From contig JANFOE010002226.1 of the NCBI GenBank assembly GCA_025667525.1, forward strand, positions 62,001 to 126,000: a stretch of 64,000 bases of DNA. Direction: 5' to 3'. Position numbers and translations under genes: made by a program. Source of the stretch: Glebionis coronaria. Its lineage: Eukaryota > Streptophyta > Magnoliopsida > Asterales > Asteraceae. This document shows, one piece after another, positions 1 to 10,906 of this stretch. The stretch's first letter is position 1; every line of letters starts with the position of its first letter. The notes below the pieces were generated by a model. The model saw nothing but the letters and a program-made list of their open reading frames with translations. It searched no databases and was not told the DNA's origin.

Positions 1-3000
1 TTCTGTCGGCTTCTCGCAGCAAGTAGTCGGTTCTTGATCTGCACGATCTTCTCTGTCGTTTCTAAAACCATTTCGGGTCCAGTCAATTGACTTTCCCCTA
101 CTTCACTCCAACACACGGGCGATCTACACTTCCTTCCATACAATGCTTCGAATGGTGCCGCTTTGATACTCGCGTGATAACTATTATTGTACGAAAATTC
201 CACTAGAGGCAAGTGGCGTTCCCAACTTCCTCCAAAATCAATCACGCACGCTCGGAGCATGTCCTCCATCGTTTGAATCGTTCGTTCACTCTGGCCGTCA
301 GTTTCCGGGTGATAAGCCGTGCTTAAACTCAGTTCAGTGCCCATCGCACGTTGAAGCGATTTCCAAAATTCCGACGTAAATCTACTGTCACGATCCGAAA
401 TGATCGATAACGGCACTCCATGTCTACAGACGATCTCCTTCACGTACACGCTGGCGAGTTTTTCCATGCTGTCCGTCTTCTTCATAGGTAAGAAATGAGC
501 AGATTTCGTCAACCTGTCCACAATTACCCATATCATATCGCTTCCACTAGGAGTCCTAGGTAAACCCGTCACAAAATCCATTGCGATTTTCTCCCATTTC
601 CATTCTGGGATTTCCGGTTGTACCAACAATCCAGATGGTTTCTTATGTTCTGCCTGAACCTTTGCGCAAGTCAAACACTTACTGACGTAACGAGCAATAT
701 CTGCCTTCATATTCGGCCACCAATAAACTTTCTTCAGGTCGTGGTACATCTTATCCGATCCAGGATGTATCGAATACTTCGACTTATGCGACTCATTCAT
801 AACCAATTCTCGAACTCCCGGCTTTCCTTCCTCAGATGGACACAATGGTAACCAAATCCGATTCTCAAAATGTCTTAGTCCGTCAGACCTAATCACAAAA
901 ATAGGTTTCAACATTCGTCCCAAATTCTCGGCTTCAATATTCCCTTTCATTAGTCCTCTCTCCTGAGCCTTCAGTATGGTTTCGGTTAAGTCAACGCTCT
1001 CACTCATCACCAAAGCTCTAACCCTCAAAGGTTTCTCCCGTTCTTTCCTACTCAATGCATCCGCTACAACATTCGCCTTCCCAGGGTGGTAGCGAATTTC
1101 ACAATCATAATCACTCAGTAGTTCAACCCATCGTCTTTGTCGCATATTCAACTCCTTTTGATCTAAAATGTGCTGCAAACTCTTGTGGTCAGTGAATACA
1201 ACACACTTTGTCCCATACAGATAGTGTCTCCACAGCTTCAACGCAAACACTACCGCTCCTAATTCCAAATCGTGCGTCGTGTAGTTCTCCTCGTTCTTCC
1301 TTAATTGCCTCGACGCGTAAGCTATCACCTTTTCACGTTGCATTAATACCGCTCCATAACCTTTACGAGACGCATCACAATACACTACGAAATCTTCGGT
1401 TCCTTCAGGCAATGATAAAATCGGCGCAGAACATAACTTATCCTTAAGCGTTTCGAAAGCAAGCTCTTCCTCATTTCCCCATTCATACACCCTATTCTTT
1501 TCGGTAAGCCGCGTCAATGGTTTCGCAATCAACGAAAATCCTTCGATAAACCTTCGATAATACCCCGCTAAACCCAAAAACTGTCGAACTTCAGTCGGCG
1601 TCGTCGGTGCTGACCATTCCCTGATCGCTTCGATCTTAGCAGGATCTACACGAACTCCCTCACTATCAATCACATGACCTAGAAACTGCACTGATTCCAA
1701 CCAAAACTCACACTTAGAGAATTTTGCATACAGCTTCTCCTTCCTTAACAACCCCAAAATCTTTCTCAGGTGCTTCTCGTGCTCCTCCCTACTCTTAGAG
1801 TAAATAAGTATGTCGTCGATGAAAACAATAACAAACTTATCTAGATACGGCTTGCACACGCGATTCATAAGATCCATGAATACAGCAGGCGCGTTCGTCA
1901 ACCCAAACGGCATCACTCGAAATTCAAAGTGTCCATACCGCGTACGAAAGGCAGTTACAGGAATATCCTCCTCTCTTACACGCAGTTGATGATACCCTGA
2001 TCTTAAATCGATCTTTGAGTATACACTGGACCCTTGCAATTGATCGAACAAATCATCAATCCTCGGTAATGGGTACCGATTCTTAACCGTCAGCTTATTG
2101 AGTTCTCTATAGTCAATACACATTCTAAACGAACCATCCTTCTTCTTTACGAACAACACTGGCGCTCCCCAAGGTGATGAGCTCGGCCTAATAAATCCTT
2201 TGTCCATCAATTCCTTCAATTGATCCGCTAACTCCTTTAACTCAGATGGTGCTAAACGATAAGGTGCACGTGCAACTGGTGCAGCTCCTGGCACTAAATC
2301 AATTCGAAACTCGACCTCACGATTAGGCGGTAAACCTGGCAACTCGTCTGGAAAAACGTCCGGATACTCGCGAATAATTGGTACCTCTTCAATCCTCGCC
2401 TCTACATCACCATTGCTCGAAACTTGTGCCAAAAACACATCGCATCCGCTCTCTACGTACTTCATCATCTTCAAACACGAAATCACCTTCAAACGAGAAG
2501 TGCATTCGTCTCCCTTTACCGTCAAAACCCTATTCCTCAGCGGAATCTGCACCAATCTCTCACCACAGACGATTGTAGCACTATGCGCCATTAGCCAATC
2601 CATTCCCACAATCACGTCAAACGATCCTAGCTCTATAGGCATCAAGTCGATTTTAAAAGCGTAGTTTCCTAACTTCAAGGTACACCCTTTCAGTATAGAA
2701 TTCGTACTAACAATTTTTCCATCGGCCAATTCAACATTATAACTAGTCGTTAACAACACCGGTTCTCTATCGATATGACGACTAAATCTAACGTCTACAA
2801 AACTCTTGTCGGAGCCAGAATCAAATAAAATACTAGCATAACAAGCGTCTAGCAAAAACGTACCGGTAACCACATTGGGACCTTGTGGTTTATCAGCAGT
2901 TCCCACTTGATACACAGCTGCCGCATTATTTCCTCCCCGTCTGTTCCCTGCCTTCGGGCAATTTGCTTGCACATGCCCCCTTTCTCCACAGCTATAACAT

Positions 3001-3986
3001 CCTCTCATCCTGATAGCATTAGCCCCAGTGGCTACTCCTCCCGTTCGACAACTAGCAGTCCTATGGCCTGCCTTTCCACACTTGCCGCATGCCGGCGGGC
3101 AATTTCCAACATGATACAAGTTGCACTTGCCACAATGGGGGTTCACTTTCACACCTCTAGGGTTCGTCACGGCCCTCATCCCTTCGTTCCTTCTCTGATT
3201 AAACTGCTGATTACGGTTCGGCCCTTGGTTGTTTCGATTTCCTCCTCGGTTCTGGCCTTGGGATTGGTTGCCTTGTGCTGCCTCCCATTTTCTTTTGTTG
3301 CCCTCAGCAATGTAGTTCTGCTTGTCCTGAAGCTTAACGTCCATCAAAGCGTGTGCCATTTGAACCGCTTCGTCAAACGTTCCAGGTTTCGACGAAGTTG
3401 TTTCACCCTTGATGTTGCTAGATAAACCCTTTATATACTGCTTCATTTTCTTGGCGTCATTGGCAAATATGTCCGGACACAAAAGACTTAACTCATTGAA
3501 TCTCCTGGTGTAAGCAGCTATATCGTTGTTCCTTAAGGTCAAGTGTCTCAGTTCGTCCTCCAATTGCCCCAATTCCTCCTCTGGGCAAAACTTCTTGGTC
3601 AACAAGGCTTTGGTTGCATTCCACGTTCTCGCATTCGCCACAGCCAATCCCACCGTAGCTACCTGGGTATTCCACCAGCTTAACGCATCATCCAGAAATG
3701 TAGCTGCTGCAAACTTTACTTTATCCGCCTCTGCACAACCACTGATTTCAAACGTACTCTCAACTTTTTCCAACCATCGCCTAAGTTCTAGGGCTCCACC
3801 CGATCCACGGAACTGCGTAGGACCGCACTTCATAAAGCTTGAATAGGTACACACTCTTGGGGCTGGTTGTCTCCCCGCGTTCCTTCCTGGATCCTGATTT
3901 CTCCCAGCTCGGTCTGCTTGCAACGCATTAGCTATTGCTTCCTGAATCATGTTGTTAACACGATCGTCAGTCAACTTTGGAGGCAT
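1..3986 (-). CDS. E1 Ty3/gypsy gag-pol polyprotein (Tekay/Del-like), 3' part beyond window
   Basis: A single frame runs from an ATG at 3986 to the left edge with no stop that I can find, over 1300 codons. It encodes the structural and replication proteins of an LTR retrotransposon. Domains in order: gag (about residues 55-250); zinc knuckles at about 285-345 (two canonical C-x2-C-x4-H-x4-C preceded by a shorter C-x2-C-x3-H-x3-C variant); aspartic protease with D-S-G near 389; reverse transcriptase about 580-800 with F-I-D-D near 725; RNase H with C-D-A-S near 870; integrase with an HHCC zinc site near 1075-1115 and D, D, E residues near 1138, 1195 and 1232. The start is the first ATG before the gag domain. 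The domain order PR-RT-RH-INT makes it Ty3/gypsy; the long LTR and RT/INT wording fit the Tekay (Del) chromoviruses. A chromodomain would lie outside the window. It may be functional, since no break is visible. Confidence 0.93.
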   Translation of the reverse strand, partial: MPPKLTDDRVNNMIQEAIANALQADRAGRNQDPGRNAGRQPAPRVCTYSSFMKCGPTQFRGSGGALELRRWLEKVESTFEISGCAEADKVKFAAATFLDDALSWWNTQVATVGLAVANARTWNATKALLTKKFCPEEELGQLEDELRHLTLRNNDIAAYTRRFNELSLLCPDIFANDAKKMKQYIKGLSSNIKGETTSSKPGTFDEAVQMAHALMDVKLQDKQNYIAEGNKRKWEAAQGNQSQGQNRGGNRNNQGPNRNQQFNQRRNEGMRAVTNPRGVKVNPHCGKCNLYHVGNCPPACGKCGKAGHRTASCRTGGVATGANAIRMRGCYSCGERGHVQANCPKAGNRRGGNNAAAVYQVGTADKPQGPNVVTGTFLLDACYASILFDSGSDKSFVDVRFSRHIDREPVLLTTSYNVELADGKIVSTNSILKGCTLKLGNYAFKIDLMPIELGSFDVIVGMDWLMAHSATIVCGERLVQIPLRNRVLTVKGDECTSRLKVISCLKMMKYVESGCDVFLAQVSSNGDVEARIEEVPIIREYPDVFPDELPGLPPNREVEFRIDLVPGAAPVARAPYRLAPSELKELADQLKELMDKGFIRPSSSPWGAPVLFVKKKDGSFRMCIDYRELNKLTVKNRYPLPRIDDLFDQLQGSSVYSKIDLRSGYHQLRVREEDIPVTAFRTRYGHFEFRVMPFGLTNAPAVFMDLMNRVCKPYLDKFVIVFIDDILIYSKSREEHEKHLRKILGLLRKEKLYAKFSKCEFWLESVQFLGHVIDSEGVRVDPAKIEAIREWSAPTTPTEVRQFLGLAGYYRRFIEGFSLIAKPLTRLTEKNRVYEWGNEEELAFETLKDKLCSAPILSLPEGTEDFVVYCDASRKGYGAVLMQREKVIAYASRQLRKNEENYTTHDLELGAVVFALKLWRHYLYGTKCVVFTDHKSLQHILDQKELNMRQRRWVELLSDYDCEIRYHPGKANVVADALSRKEREKPLRVRALVMSESVDLTETILKAQERGLMKGNIEAENLGRMLKPIFVIRSDGLRHFENRIWLPLCPSEEGKPGVRELVMNESHKSKYSIHPGSDKMYHDLKKVYWWPNMKADIARYVSKCLTCAKVQAEHKKPSGLLVQPEIPEWKWEKIAMDFVTGLPRTPSGSDMIWVIVDRLTKSAHFLPMKKTDSMEKLASVYVKEIVCRHGVPLSIISDRDSRFTSEFWKSLQRAMGTELSLSTAYHPETDGQSERTIQTMEDMLRACVIDFGGSWERHLPLVEFSYNNSYHASIKAAPFEALYGRKCRSPVCWSEVGESQLTGPEMVLETTEKIVQIKNRLLAARSRQ

Positions 3987-4327
3987 TGTTTTATCGAATA
4001 TCTCTTTCTGCAAGACAAAGAAAAATAGAAAAACAATGTAAGTATTCATATCAAGTTTCCTAGACATAAAATACATACAACGACACATCACTACGGAGTT
4101 ACTAATATTCATCAATTCACACCACAAAAGATCAAATTTAAGACATATCACAGATCATGAAAGGTAACATAGATTGTGTTGATAGTTAACCAAAATCGTG
4201 ACAAGTAATGCCACTACAATCATTCACCACAAAACATCAAGTACTTGAGTTTCTCGTCATAATACCATCATACAAAGGTCTAAAATAGTTCTATTACGAT
4301 GATCAAAGAAAAATACAAAACAAGTAA
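3987..4327 (-). other. E1 spacer between upstream ORF and gag
   Basis: This 341-bp AT-rich stretch of the E1 leader separates the stop of the upstream ORF from the gag start. I see no ORF or repeat in it. It could hold signals for gag translation, but nothing specific is visible. Confidence 0.5.
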
Positions 4328-4984
4328 CTAGGCATGTGGTGATCCACACTGCCTCTTGGATGGCGGCTCGTCGTCGTCTTCCTCGGTTTCCTCATCACTC
4401 ACGTCCTCGTCCACATCATCCACTTTTCCCTTTCCTTTCTCATCTGGCCCACATTCTGTTTCCTTTCTCGTCCCTGATGTGGATCCATGCTCAATCGCTA
4501 CTTGATTTCCCACCGAAATACAAGCACCTCCAGTAGGCGGCTGAACCATGAAGTCATTCGCCTCCATCTCCACATCGTCCACGAATCTCCAATCCGGGGG
4601 CAATGAATCCCTCACACGATGCTCCCAACTCTGCATCCTCGACAACCTCATCTGATCTTCCCTCACACGATCAAGACTAGCACTCAAATTCACAACCATT
4701 GATTTCAAACTGTTGATGGCACTTGTGTTCATCATCCCATCATACGCAATTCTTGAAGTCCTTTCCAACAGTCTTTCGTCCGCTTTGTCATTCTCGTCGA
4801 ATCTACTGACCACCCTTGATTCCACTACATACCTCATGCACATCGATCCTTCCAAACCTCTCACAGTCCGTCGCACATCATGATAATTCCTCGGTCCGGG
4901 ACAGCAAATTCTTGGGATGCCTTGATGGAGAGAATTTGCGCTTGTTGCACCTTCGGCTCTTCTGGGAATCCTCATTGTCGTCAC
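4328..4984 (-). CDS. E1 additional sense ORF upstream of gag, 218 aa, unknown function
   Basis: An open frame in the same sense as gag-pol lies between the PBS and gag. The predicted protein has a basic N-terminal part, a helical-looking middle (around residues 85-120, with leucines and charged residues spaced as in a short coiled coil), and a strongly acidic C-terminus rich in D and E, ending in a short K-R patch. I recognise no domain. It overlaps the 103-aa ORF at 4878-5189 by 107 bp in a different frame, so the two may be one ancestral ORF broken by an indel or joined by frameshifting. Extra ORFs upstream of gag are known in Ogre/Tat elements and are less usual in a Tekay-like element. 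Whether it is translated is unknown. Confidence 0.5.
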   Translation of the reverse strand: MTTMRIPRRAEGATSANSLHQGIPRICCPGPRNYHDVRRTVRGLEGSMCMRYVVESRVVSRFDENDKADERLLERTSRIAYDGMMNTSAINSLKSMVVNLSASLDRVREDQMRLSRMQSWEHRVRDSLPPDWRFVDDVEMEANDFMVQPPTGGACISVGNQVAIEHGSTSGTRKETECGPDEKGKGKVDDVDEDVSDEETEEDDDEPPSKRQCGSPHA

Positions 4985-5189
4985 TACTCATGCTGAAATT
5001 ATCCACCTCACTTTCGCCATTGTCGTTTTCCGGCCCTATTTCGTCTTCTGGAGCGATCCATCCATTATTATTGTCCGGCGGGTTCGGAGGAAACGGTCCC
5101 CCTTCGTGACCTACGACGTAATCGTTTCCGTTATCGTTGGGCGGTACCTCGGCCATTCCTGCAATAACAGCGAATTTCGGAGGGTACAT
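4878..5189 (-). CDS. E1 leader ORF, 103 aa, first half of the putative upstream protein
   Basis: This is the first ATG-initiated frame of notable length downstream of the E1 primer-binding site. The product is acidic and rich in P, N, G, D and S (several D-N-N and D-D-N-E runs), then ends in a basic K-R-K-x-S-P-S-R stretch. This low-complexity composition looks disordered. The frame overlaps the start of the 218-aa ORF. The simplest reading is a single acidic leader protein that has suffered a frameshift around 4900-4980. I recognise no family. It could also be a chance ORF. Confidence 0.4.
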   Translation of the reverse strand: MYPPKFAVIAGMAEVPPNDNGNDYVVGHEGGPFPPNPPDNNNGWIAPEDEIGPENDNGESEVDNFSMSSDDNEDSQKSRRCNKRKFSPSRHPKNLLSRTEELS

Positions 5190-5530
5190 AAGTAATTATA
5201 CAATAATTATAAATATATGCATGCAAATGCAATGCAAAGGTGGTACATATGCCCGAAATGTAATAATATGATGCTCATGCATGATAAATATGAAAATTAC
5301 GATGTCGGATATTTCACGTAAAATTTAACGTCTACATATAGTAATTCCATACTTATATAATAATTACCCACATATATACTTTACTCAAAAGTATACATCA
5401 AATGCCATAAATACAACAATAAATCTTACCGGAGCCATGCAGGATAGTTGTGTGTGCTTGGACCCTTTTTTACGACACCAAAAGTTATAGTTTAGGATTT
5501 TCAAAAACGACCTAGTTCTCTATAACTCGT
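5190..5530 (-). other. E1 5' leader between PBS and first ORF
   Basis: AT-rich untranslated leader of E1, following the PBS on the minus strand. It has no long ORF. Any packaging or dimerisation signals would be expected here, but none can be recognised by eye. Confidence 0.55.
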
Positions 5531-5544
5531 GGCTCTGATTACCA
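5531..5544 (-). other. E1 primer-binding site (tRNA-Met initiator)
   Basis: On the minus strand the sequence reads TGGTAATCAGAGCC, three bases from the LTR end. It matches the complement of the initiator tRNA-Met 3' end (TGGTATCAGAGCC) with one extra A. It fixes the orientation of E1 and marks the LTR at 5548-8343 as the 5' LTR. Confidence 0.85.
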
Positions 5545-5547
5545 ATC

Positions 5548-8343
5548 TGTAACACCCCCACATTTGTTATGCGCAGCGGAACTACAACAATGGGTGCTAC
5601 ACAGTATTCATTGCACACAAGATATATCAAACGACGCTAAAAAGACGTCGACTTAAAAATTCAACATTTAAAATTGTTAGATGATACATGTCCACAGTTT
5701 TTCCAACCCCAAATAGTGCACAGAGTTTAGCGTTTTCGGTCCCCATGAATCTCAACCCCAAAAACTTCAGTTTTACAATGACATTAAACATAAAAATTGT
5801 TTAAGTAGAAAAGGAGGGAAAAACAAGCGGACACCAAGTCGATCACACAACATCCATCCCCTGCATGCTCCATCCTACTGCTCAGCGGTTACCTGAAATA
5901 CATGCCAAAAATTTGGTCAACGAAAACGTTGAGTGGAATTCATAGGTTTTTCAATCCATTTGAACGTATATATAATAAAAACCATTCGTGATCATTTATA
6001 GTCTTGTCGATCAAACAAACTATAATCAGGATACTGACAATTGTGTTTAAGCTCATGACACTAATCCGTTAACTCAATCACCCGCGTAAATATACCGGCA
6101 TGATTCAGATGAAACCAGTGCCCCTTCTAAAGGCATCAGTTGCAATTATACCTTATTTCTCATACAAAATAATCTACCGCAGAACTTACTATAAGTACAG
6201 CTTCTCGGCTAGCATTGGGTCGTTAACCCCGTAGTACTACAAATTGCATAAGCGGCTATTTCCCCCTTCGCAAGGGCAAGACAATAGTTAATAGTTCATG
6301 AATTTAGGGACTTTTGCAACTTTGGTACTCAACACAATTTCTAAGGCAACTTTCGGGTCTAACAATCATTCATGATATACGTTCCTTTTAAAAACTAGCA
6401 TGCATTTCCCTCGCGGGTAAAACAATTTGAAATAATATAAGCGAGGCTATAAATTCACACCTTAGATATTAAGTAGTCGGTAGTTCGAGGAGTGTTCACT
6501 GACGATGTTACGGATGCCCGGGTAAATCAACACCTATCACAAATAACGCGTAATGAGTAATCTCATTTAAATACTTACGGTACTGTATAAAATACATATA
6601 TACAAGTCACTTAAGACAAATATAACTCACGCCAAAAACAAAAACAACAAGTATCATTCATTTTATACCATTCATTCTTATAACCTACGTTGTCCATTTT
6701 TACACGTTCTCGCCGGTACTTGACTAAAGTACGGGCTGTTTTACCTTATTAAACCATGCTTATAAAATTTGACAAAATTTCCAAAAATCCTATATGACCT
6801 GTAGATAATATGTTTTTAAGCCCAACAAAAGTTTTCACTTTTACGACCCGTCACGCAACTCATTTCCACGACTACATTTTACGGGCTGAAATTGCGCTTC
6901 GACCAATTCTGACCACTTTGACCTATATGAAAAATACCTTTGACTTCCTTGACTCATAAGTTAACATATAGACTCATTTGTACAGGTTAGGGACCAAGTT
7001 TTGACCCTTGATCATTCACCAAATTATACTTGTGACCCTCGGGATTTGACTAAAACTTTGCACAAATCCGGATTGTGAAAGTCCTCGTCTCCCGGTACCC
7101 GATCTTTAAAATGTCATAACTTTTAGCTCGTTTTGAGTCACGGGCTCTACCTTATACCAAATTAAAGCTAGAAAAACCCTCTATCACTATATTTAGTTTT
7201 CAAGACCTGGAACAAAAATCATTTTTCCAAAATAGCCCAAATGTTTCTGCCTAAAAATGACTATATCAAAAACATGCTTAGACTCGATTCCAAGACTTCT
7301 AGCCAACACTAAACATCATCCTAAGCCTTCCCAAACATATCCTAACATCAAAATTCCATCCTACCCCTATTGATCAACCAATCTCAATATCAAAAATCAA
7401 AGAAAAAATAGACATGCAAGTAATAAAACCTATATGAATCTTTCGAAAACAACAAACCAAACACAACTATAACATGCAAATTCAACAACCACCATGGCTC
7501 CCCAAACACCCCCCTTTGCCGTGGGGTTTGGGTGACCAAATCACCACAACCAAATTAATTTTGGTGGGTTTTCATGGTGTTTATACTTCCATAACACTAA
7601 ATATCAACATGCATTAGCTCAATTAGCCACAAAAACGAATTTGGATCATATGAAAAATCTTGAAAATTTTTTATCAATGCATGTGGGATTTGAGCACATG
7701 AATAGGTGGGTAATGACCAAACTAAGCGTGGTCTAACCTTAGATTTTTGAAAAATCAAGTAGAAAAGATTTTAGGTGGATTTTTGTTTGGGTTGGGTGTG
7801 CCGTGGGTTTGAGAGAGACAAGGAGGGAGGGAGTTTGATTTTTCTTTGTAAATTTTGTATGTGTTTAAGTGTTTGTTCACTTTGGCCCTTTTTGATAGTT
7901 AGGAGGGACCTTTGTGCAATATTGGGCTTCTTTTGTCCTTAAATAGAAAACGACCTCAAAACTTTGCGGGTTTGACTTATTTGTCAATTTTGAAAATTTT
8001 ACGGGAGTCGGAAATCTTCCCGAACGCTCCAAAATATTTTTGGGATACTTTAAATGTACTTGGAAGGCTATAAAACTCACCCGACTCAACTTAACACGAA
8101 CCGTAAATAAAATTCTCGAAAAATTACATTATCGATAAATCGTCAAAAATTATATGAAATTTGGGCATCTCTCGGGATCGTAATCGTCATCGTCCTTCTC
8201 AAAACGTCAAACGTAAAAATTATAACCTCGAACATCGGTCTTAACCAAAATACTTATAATTATAGAAATTAAAATTTATCAAAAATTTCAAAAATTAGCG
8301 TAATTTAGGGTATCGTTAATGACCTCGATTCTAGGGTGTCACA
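5548..8343 (-). repeat. E1 5' LTR (2796 bp)
   Basis: In plus-strand reading the LTR starts TGTAACACCC and ends GGGTGTCACA, which are near-perfect terminal inverted repeats with TG...CA ends. The left end abuts a PBS. The length fits Tekay-type elements. The U3 promoter of E1 should lie in the right half as written. I see no coding sequence; the short 7877-8089 frame is an incidental ORF. The right flank at 8344 continues another LTR (E2), so E1 inserted into E2. The matching 3' LTR and target duplication are outside the window. Confidence 0.9.
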
Positions 8344-10431
8344 TATAAGAATGAAATTATTTAGAAATGGAATTTATGTATTTTTAATATAGTAGTTTAA
8401 TTTATTAGTTTAAAAGTTTAGGTGTAATTAATTAATTAAGGAATAATTAAATAAATAAATAATAAATATAAATAAGGAAATATTAATTAAAAAACGAATT
8501 TAATAATTAACTAAATAAAAATTTATATTTTTGGAAAATTTTGTGAAATAGTCGTCAAAAGAAAAAAAAGAGAGAAAAAGAAGGGGGCTTTTTGTATTGG
8601 GCTTGAACTAGTAGTATATATACTATATAAATAGATTTGATAAAAAAAAACAAATACAATTAACGAATGAAAAAAAAACGCAGGAAGGAAAAAGACAAAA
8701 AAAGGGGAAAAAGTTAGGGTTCTTGAATAGAAAAAAAACATGGTTTTGATCATCTAAAGGTATTGATCTTTATTAAATTCTTGTTATTATTTAATTAATT
8801 ATGTTAGAATCACGTTAATAATCATATGATGGATTAGGGTTTTTAATTTTCTGGAGTTAAAATAATTTAGGGCTTGAATTTGGTAATTAATGAGGGATTT
8901 TTAGGGTTTAAAATCATTTTTTAGGGTTTAAATCGGATTAGGCAGAAACTGTCGCTAATCTGCCAGAATTCGTCGCTAAACTGTCAGAGTCCGTCGCTAA
9001 TGTATGGGCAGATTTTAGGTAAAATCGTTTTGGTCATAACTTATTCGTTTTTAAAGCTTTTTGGGTGATTCAAAAGCCTAAAATTATGTACTTGGAACGT
9101 ACTTTTCAAATTATTAGAATGTATAGCCTATGGAGGTCAGTAGCTTGGTCGAACTATTTGTACAAGTGTCGAGTTCAAGGTTAATTTTCGTACAACGTGG
9201 TTTAAAATCGTGTATCGTATATTTTGAGATAGTGGACACTTAGAGGGCTATCATGGGGCTGATTTGGGATGTATCCATCATAGTAATACATTGATGAAGG
9301 ATTAGAGTTCCAAAGTCAATGTTGACCTGTGTATTATTGTATTGTGTGCTTTAGATAATTGATTGTTCGTGAGGAGAATTTGGATTGCTTTTCGTAAGGT
9401 GAGTTCATAGTCCCATTTTTACTGAGTTTTAAATGTTTTCTTCTAGTATGGGATGGAGATGACACTTGTGGTGTTCTTAAAATGTTTTGGTACTATATTT
9501 TTATAAATGTTTGGACATAGATGTGTTATTGTGTGACTTGTGTGCTTATTTGTTCTCATATGTGCTTTGATATGTGCTTTGATATGTGTTATGATATGTG
9601 AATCTTGATTGTGTTATGATTGGGATTGGTACACAGATGTATGGGCGTCTATGGGACCAGTTATGATGTGTGTGGAGCGTGGGGCACGATCCGTCCTGAG
9701 TTCTTGGTTCTGAGTTCTTGTTTCGTGGGGAACGATCCGTCCTGAGTACTTGTGCATCGTCTCTTCGAAGGCAAGATATCTCGACGGGGATATAGTTCAT
9801 TTTCCACAGGTGGTGTGGGAAAGACCCGGATAGTGTGGTGTTTGTTCTTGTGTGTGTGACGGGATACTTCTTGATTGTTATAGTGTGCTTTGTGAATTGT
9901 AGATGTGATCGGTATTTGGTTTAAGTTTTGTTGTGGATGCATGTAACATGATTATCACATTATGGTCCATTACTATAAATTTTTTTCTTCAACTTATTTA
10001 CAGCGGATGTCAAGGTTTCTTATGATGTTCTAGATAACTTAAACCTATGTTCTCACCATCTTTATGTTGACAAATTTTAGTGTCATTTTCAGGTGAGGTA
10101 GTTGTGCAAGATGATGTTAGAAGTGGCTAGAGTATAGAGGCTGCTAGGATTGCATTAGGAGGAATCCCTTTCCTCTTAGATTTTATTTTGTCTTTTGATT
10201 TAGTAAATTGTTTGATACCTATATGTTTGATGTGTGTTATTTAAATATCTTTGGTAAGAGGTAGGCCTGTTACCTACTTACCTAGACAACTACATTATTT
10301 GAGATATTGTCATGACATTGTGTCACCTTTTTATGACATTTCTATTTCATTTAGTTAACTCTATAGACACGCTATTGCTGTGATGATATCCATACGTCGC
10401 GCCCCATATTCCGCCATGGTGGGGTGTGACA
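8344..10431 (+). repeat. E2 LTR fragment, TGTGACA family (right part)
   Basis: The last ~75 bp (…CCATACGTCGCGCC…GGGTGTGACA) nearly match the 3' ends of both E6 LTRs, and other blocks match too, such as the GTGAG…CATAGTCCCAT…GGGATGGA block near 9400-9455. The left part is missing because E1 inserted at 8343/8344. No PBS follows at 10432, so it is a 3' LTR or solo LTR. A likely promoter TATA motif, TATATAAATAG, is at 8624-8634. An AT-rich stretch occupies 8344-8540, and three GTCGCTAA motifs spaced about 20 bp lie near 8950-9000. It has no coding capacity. Confidence 0.75.
9680..9752 (+). repeat. short tandem duplication inside E2 LTR
   Basis: Two copies of a GTGGGG(C/A)ACGATCCGTCC-type unit followed by TGAGT(T/A)CTTG are separated by an extra partial copy. 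They lie at the position where E6 and E8 LTRs carry a different, 34-bp repeat, just after the shared 'ATGGGCG…CTATGGGACC' block. Confidence 0.7.
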
Positions 10432-10906
10432 AGTTTCCTCGAATTGCGTGCCCTCGGGTCGTTTTACGAAAAGCATTTTTATAAATTATGAATCTACGAC
10501 ACAAAACGATTCTAATAAAAATTGTCTCATAAAAAACGGAGTTCAAAAGCGTAAATACGTAAACCTAGGGTTTCCGGTTTAGTCGTAAAGGACGCTAAAT
10601 TATTCACGTAAATCGTAATTTCTTCTCGTAAATTTGTGAGTTTATGAACCAACACAAATTAAAATTCCAAAATAATATTCAAGGATAAATTTATTTCCTG
10701 AAATATCGGACTGTCACCAAAAACGGTGTATGTAAACGTAAGCACGTAACGTAGAGTCCTCCGGTTTAGACGTAGTCGATGCTACTTTAAGATGTAAACC
10801 CAAATTTCTTCCCGAAAATGAGTGAGTTCATAAATTAATAATAAAATAATGATTTTAAATAGTACTTGAGAATAAAATATCGACCATAAATTGACGGATT
10901 GTTACA
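10432..10906 (-). repeat. E3 3' LTR remnant (minus strand)
   Basis: An AT-rich block whose right end reads GATTGTTACA. On the minus strand this gives TGTAACAATC, the LTR start of the E1/E3/E5 group. A purine-rich tract (AGGGGTAACTG on the minus strand) sits immediately to the right, as expected before a 3' LTR. The left end is interrupted by E2. Imperfect internal duplications are visible: two blocks beginning with a CGTAA…GG(T)TTCCGGTTTAG-like sequence. Confidence 0.6.

Noticed and set aside
2883..3425. 180-codon plus-strand frame
   Set aside because: Antisense shadow of E1 gag; composition follows the opposite strand.
8523..8753. 76-codon Phe-rich minus-strand frame
   Set aside because: It arises from a purine-rich, low-complexity stretch of the E2 LTR.
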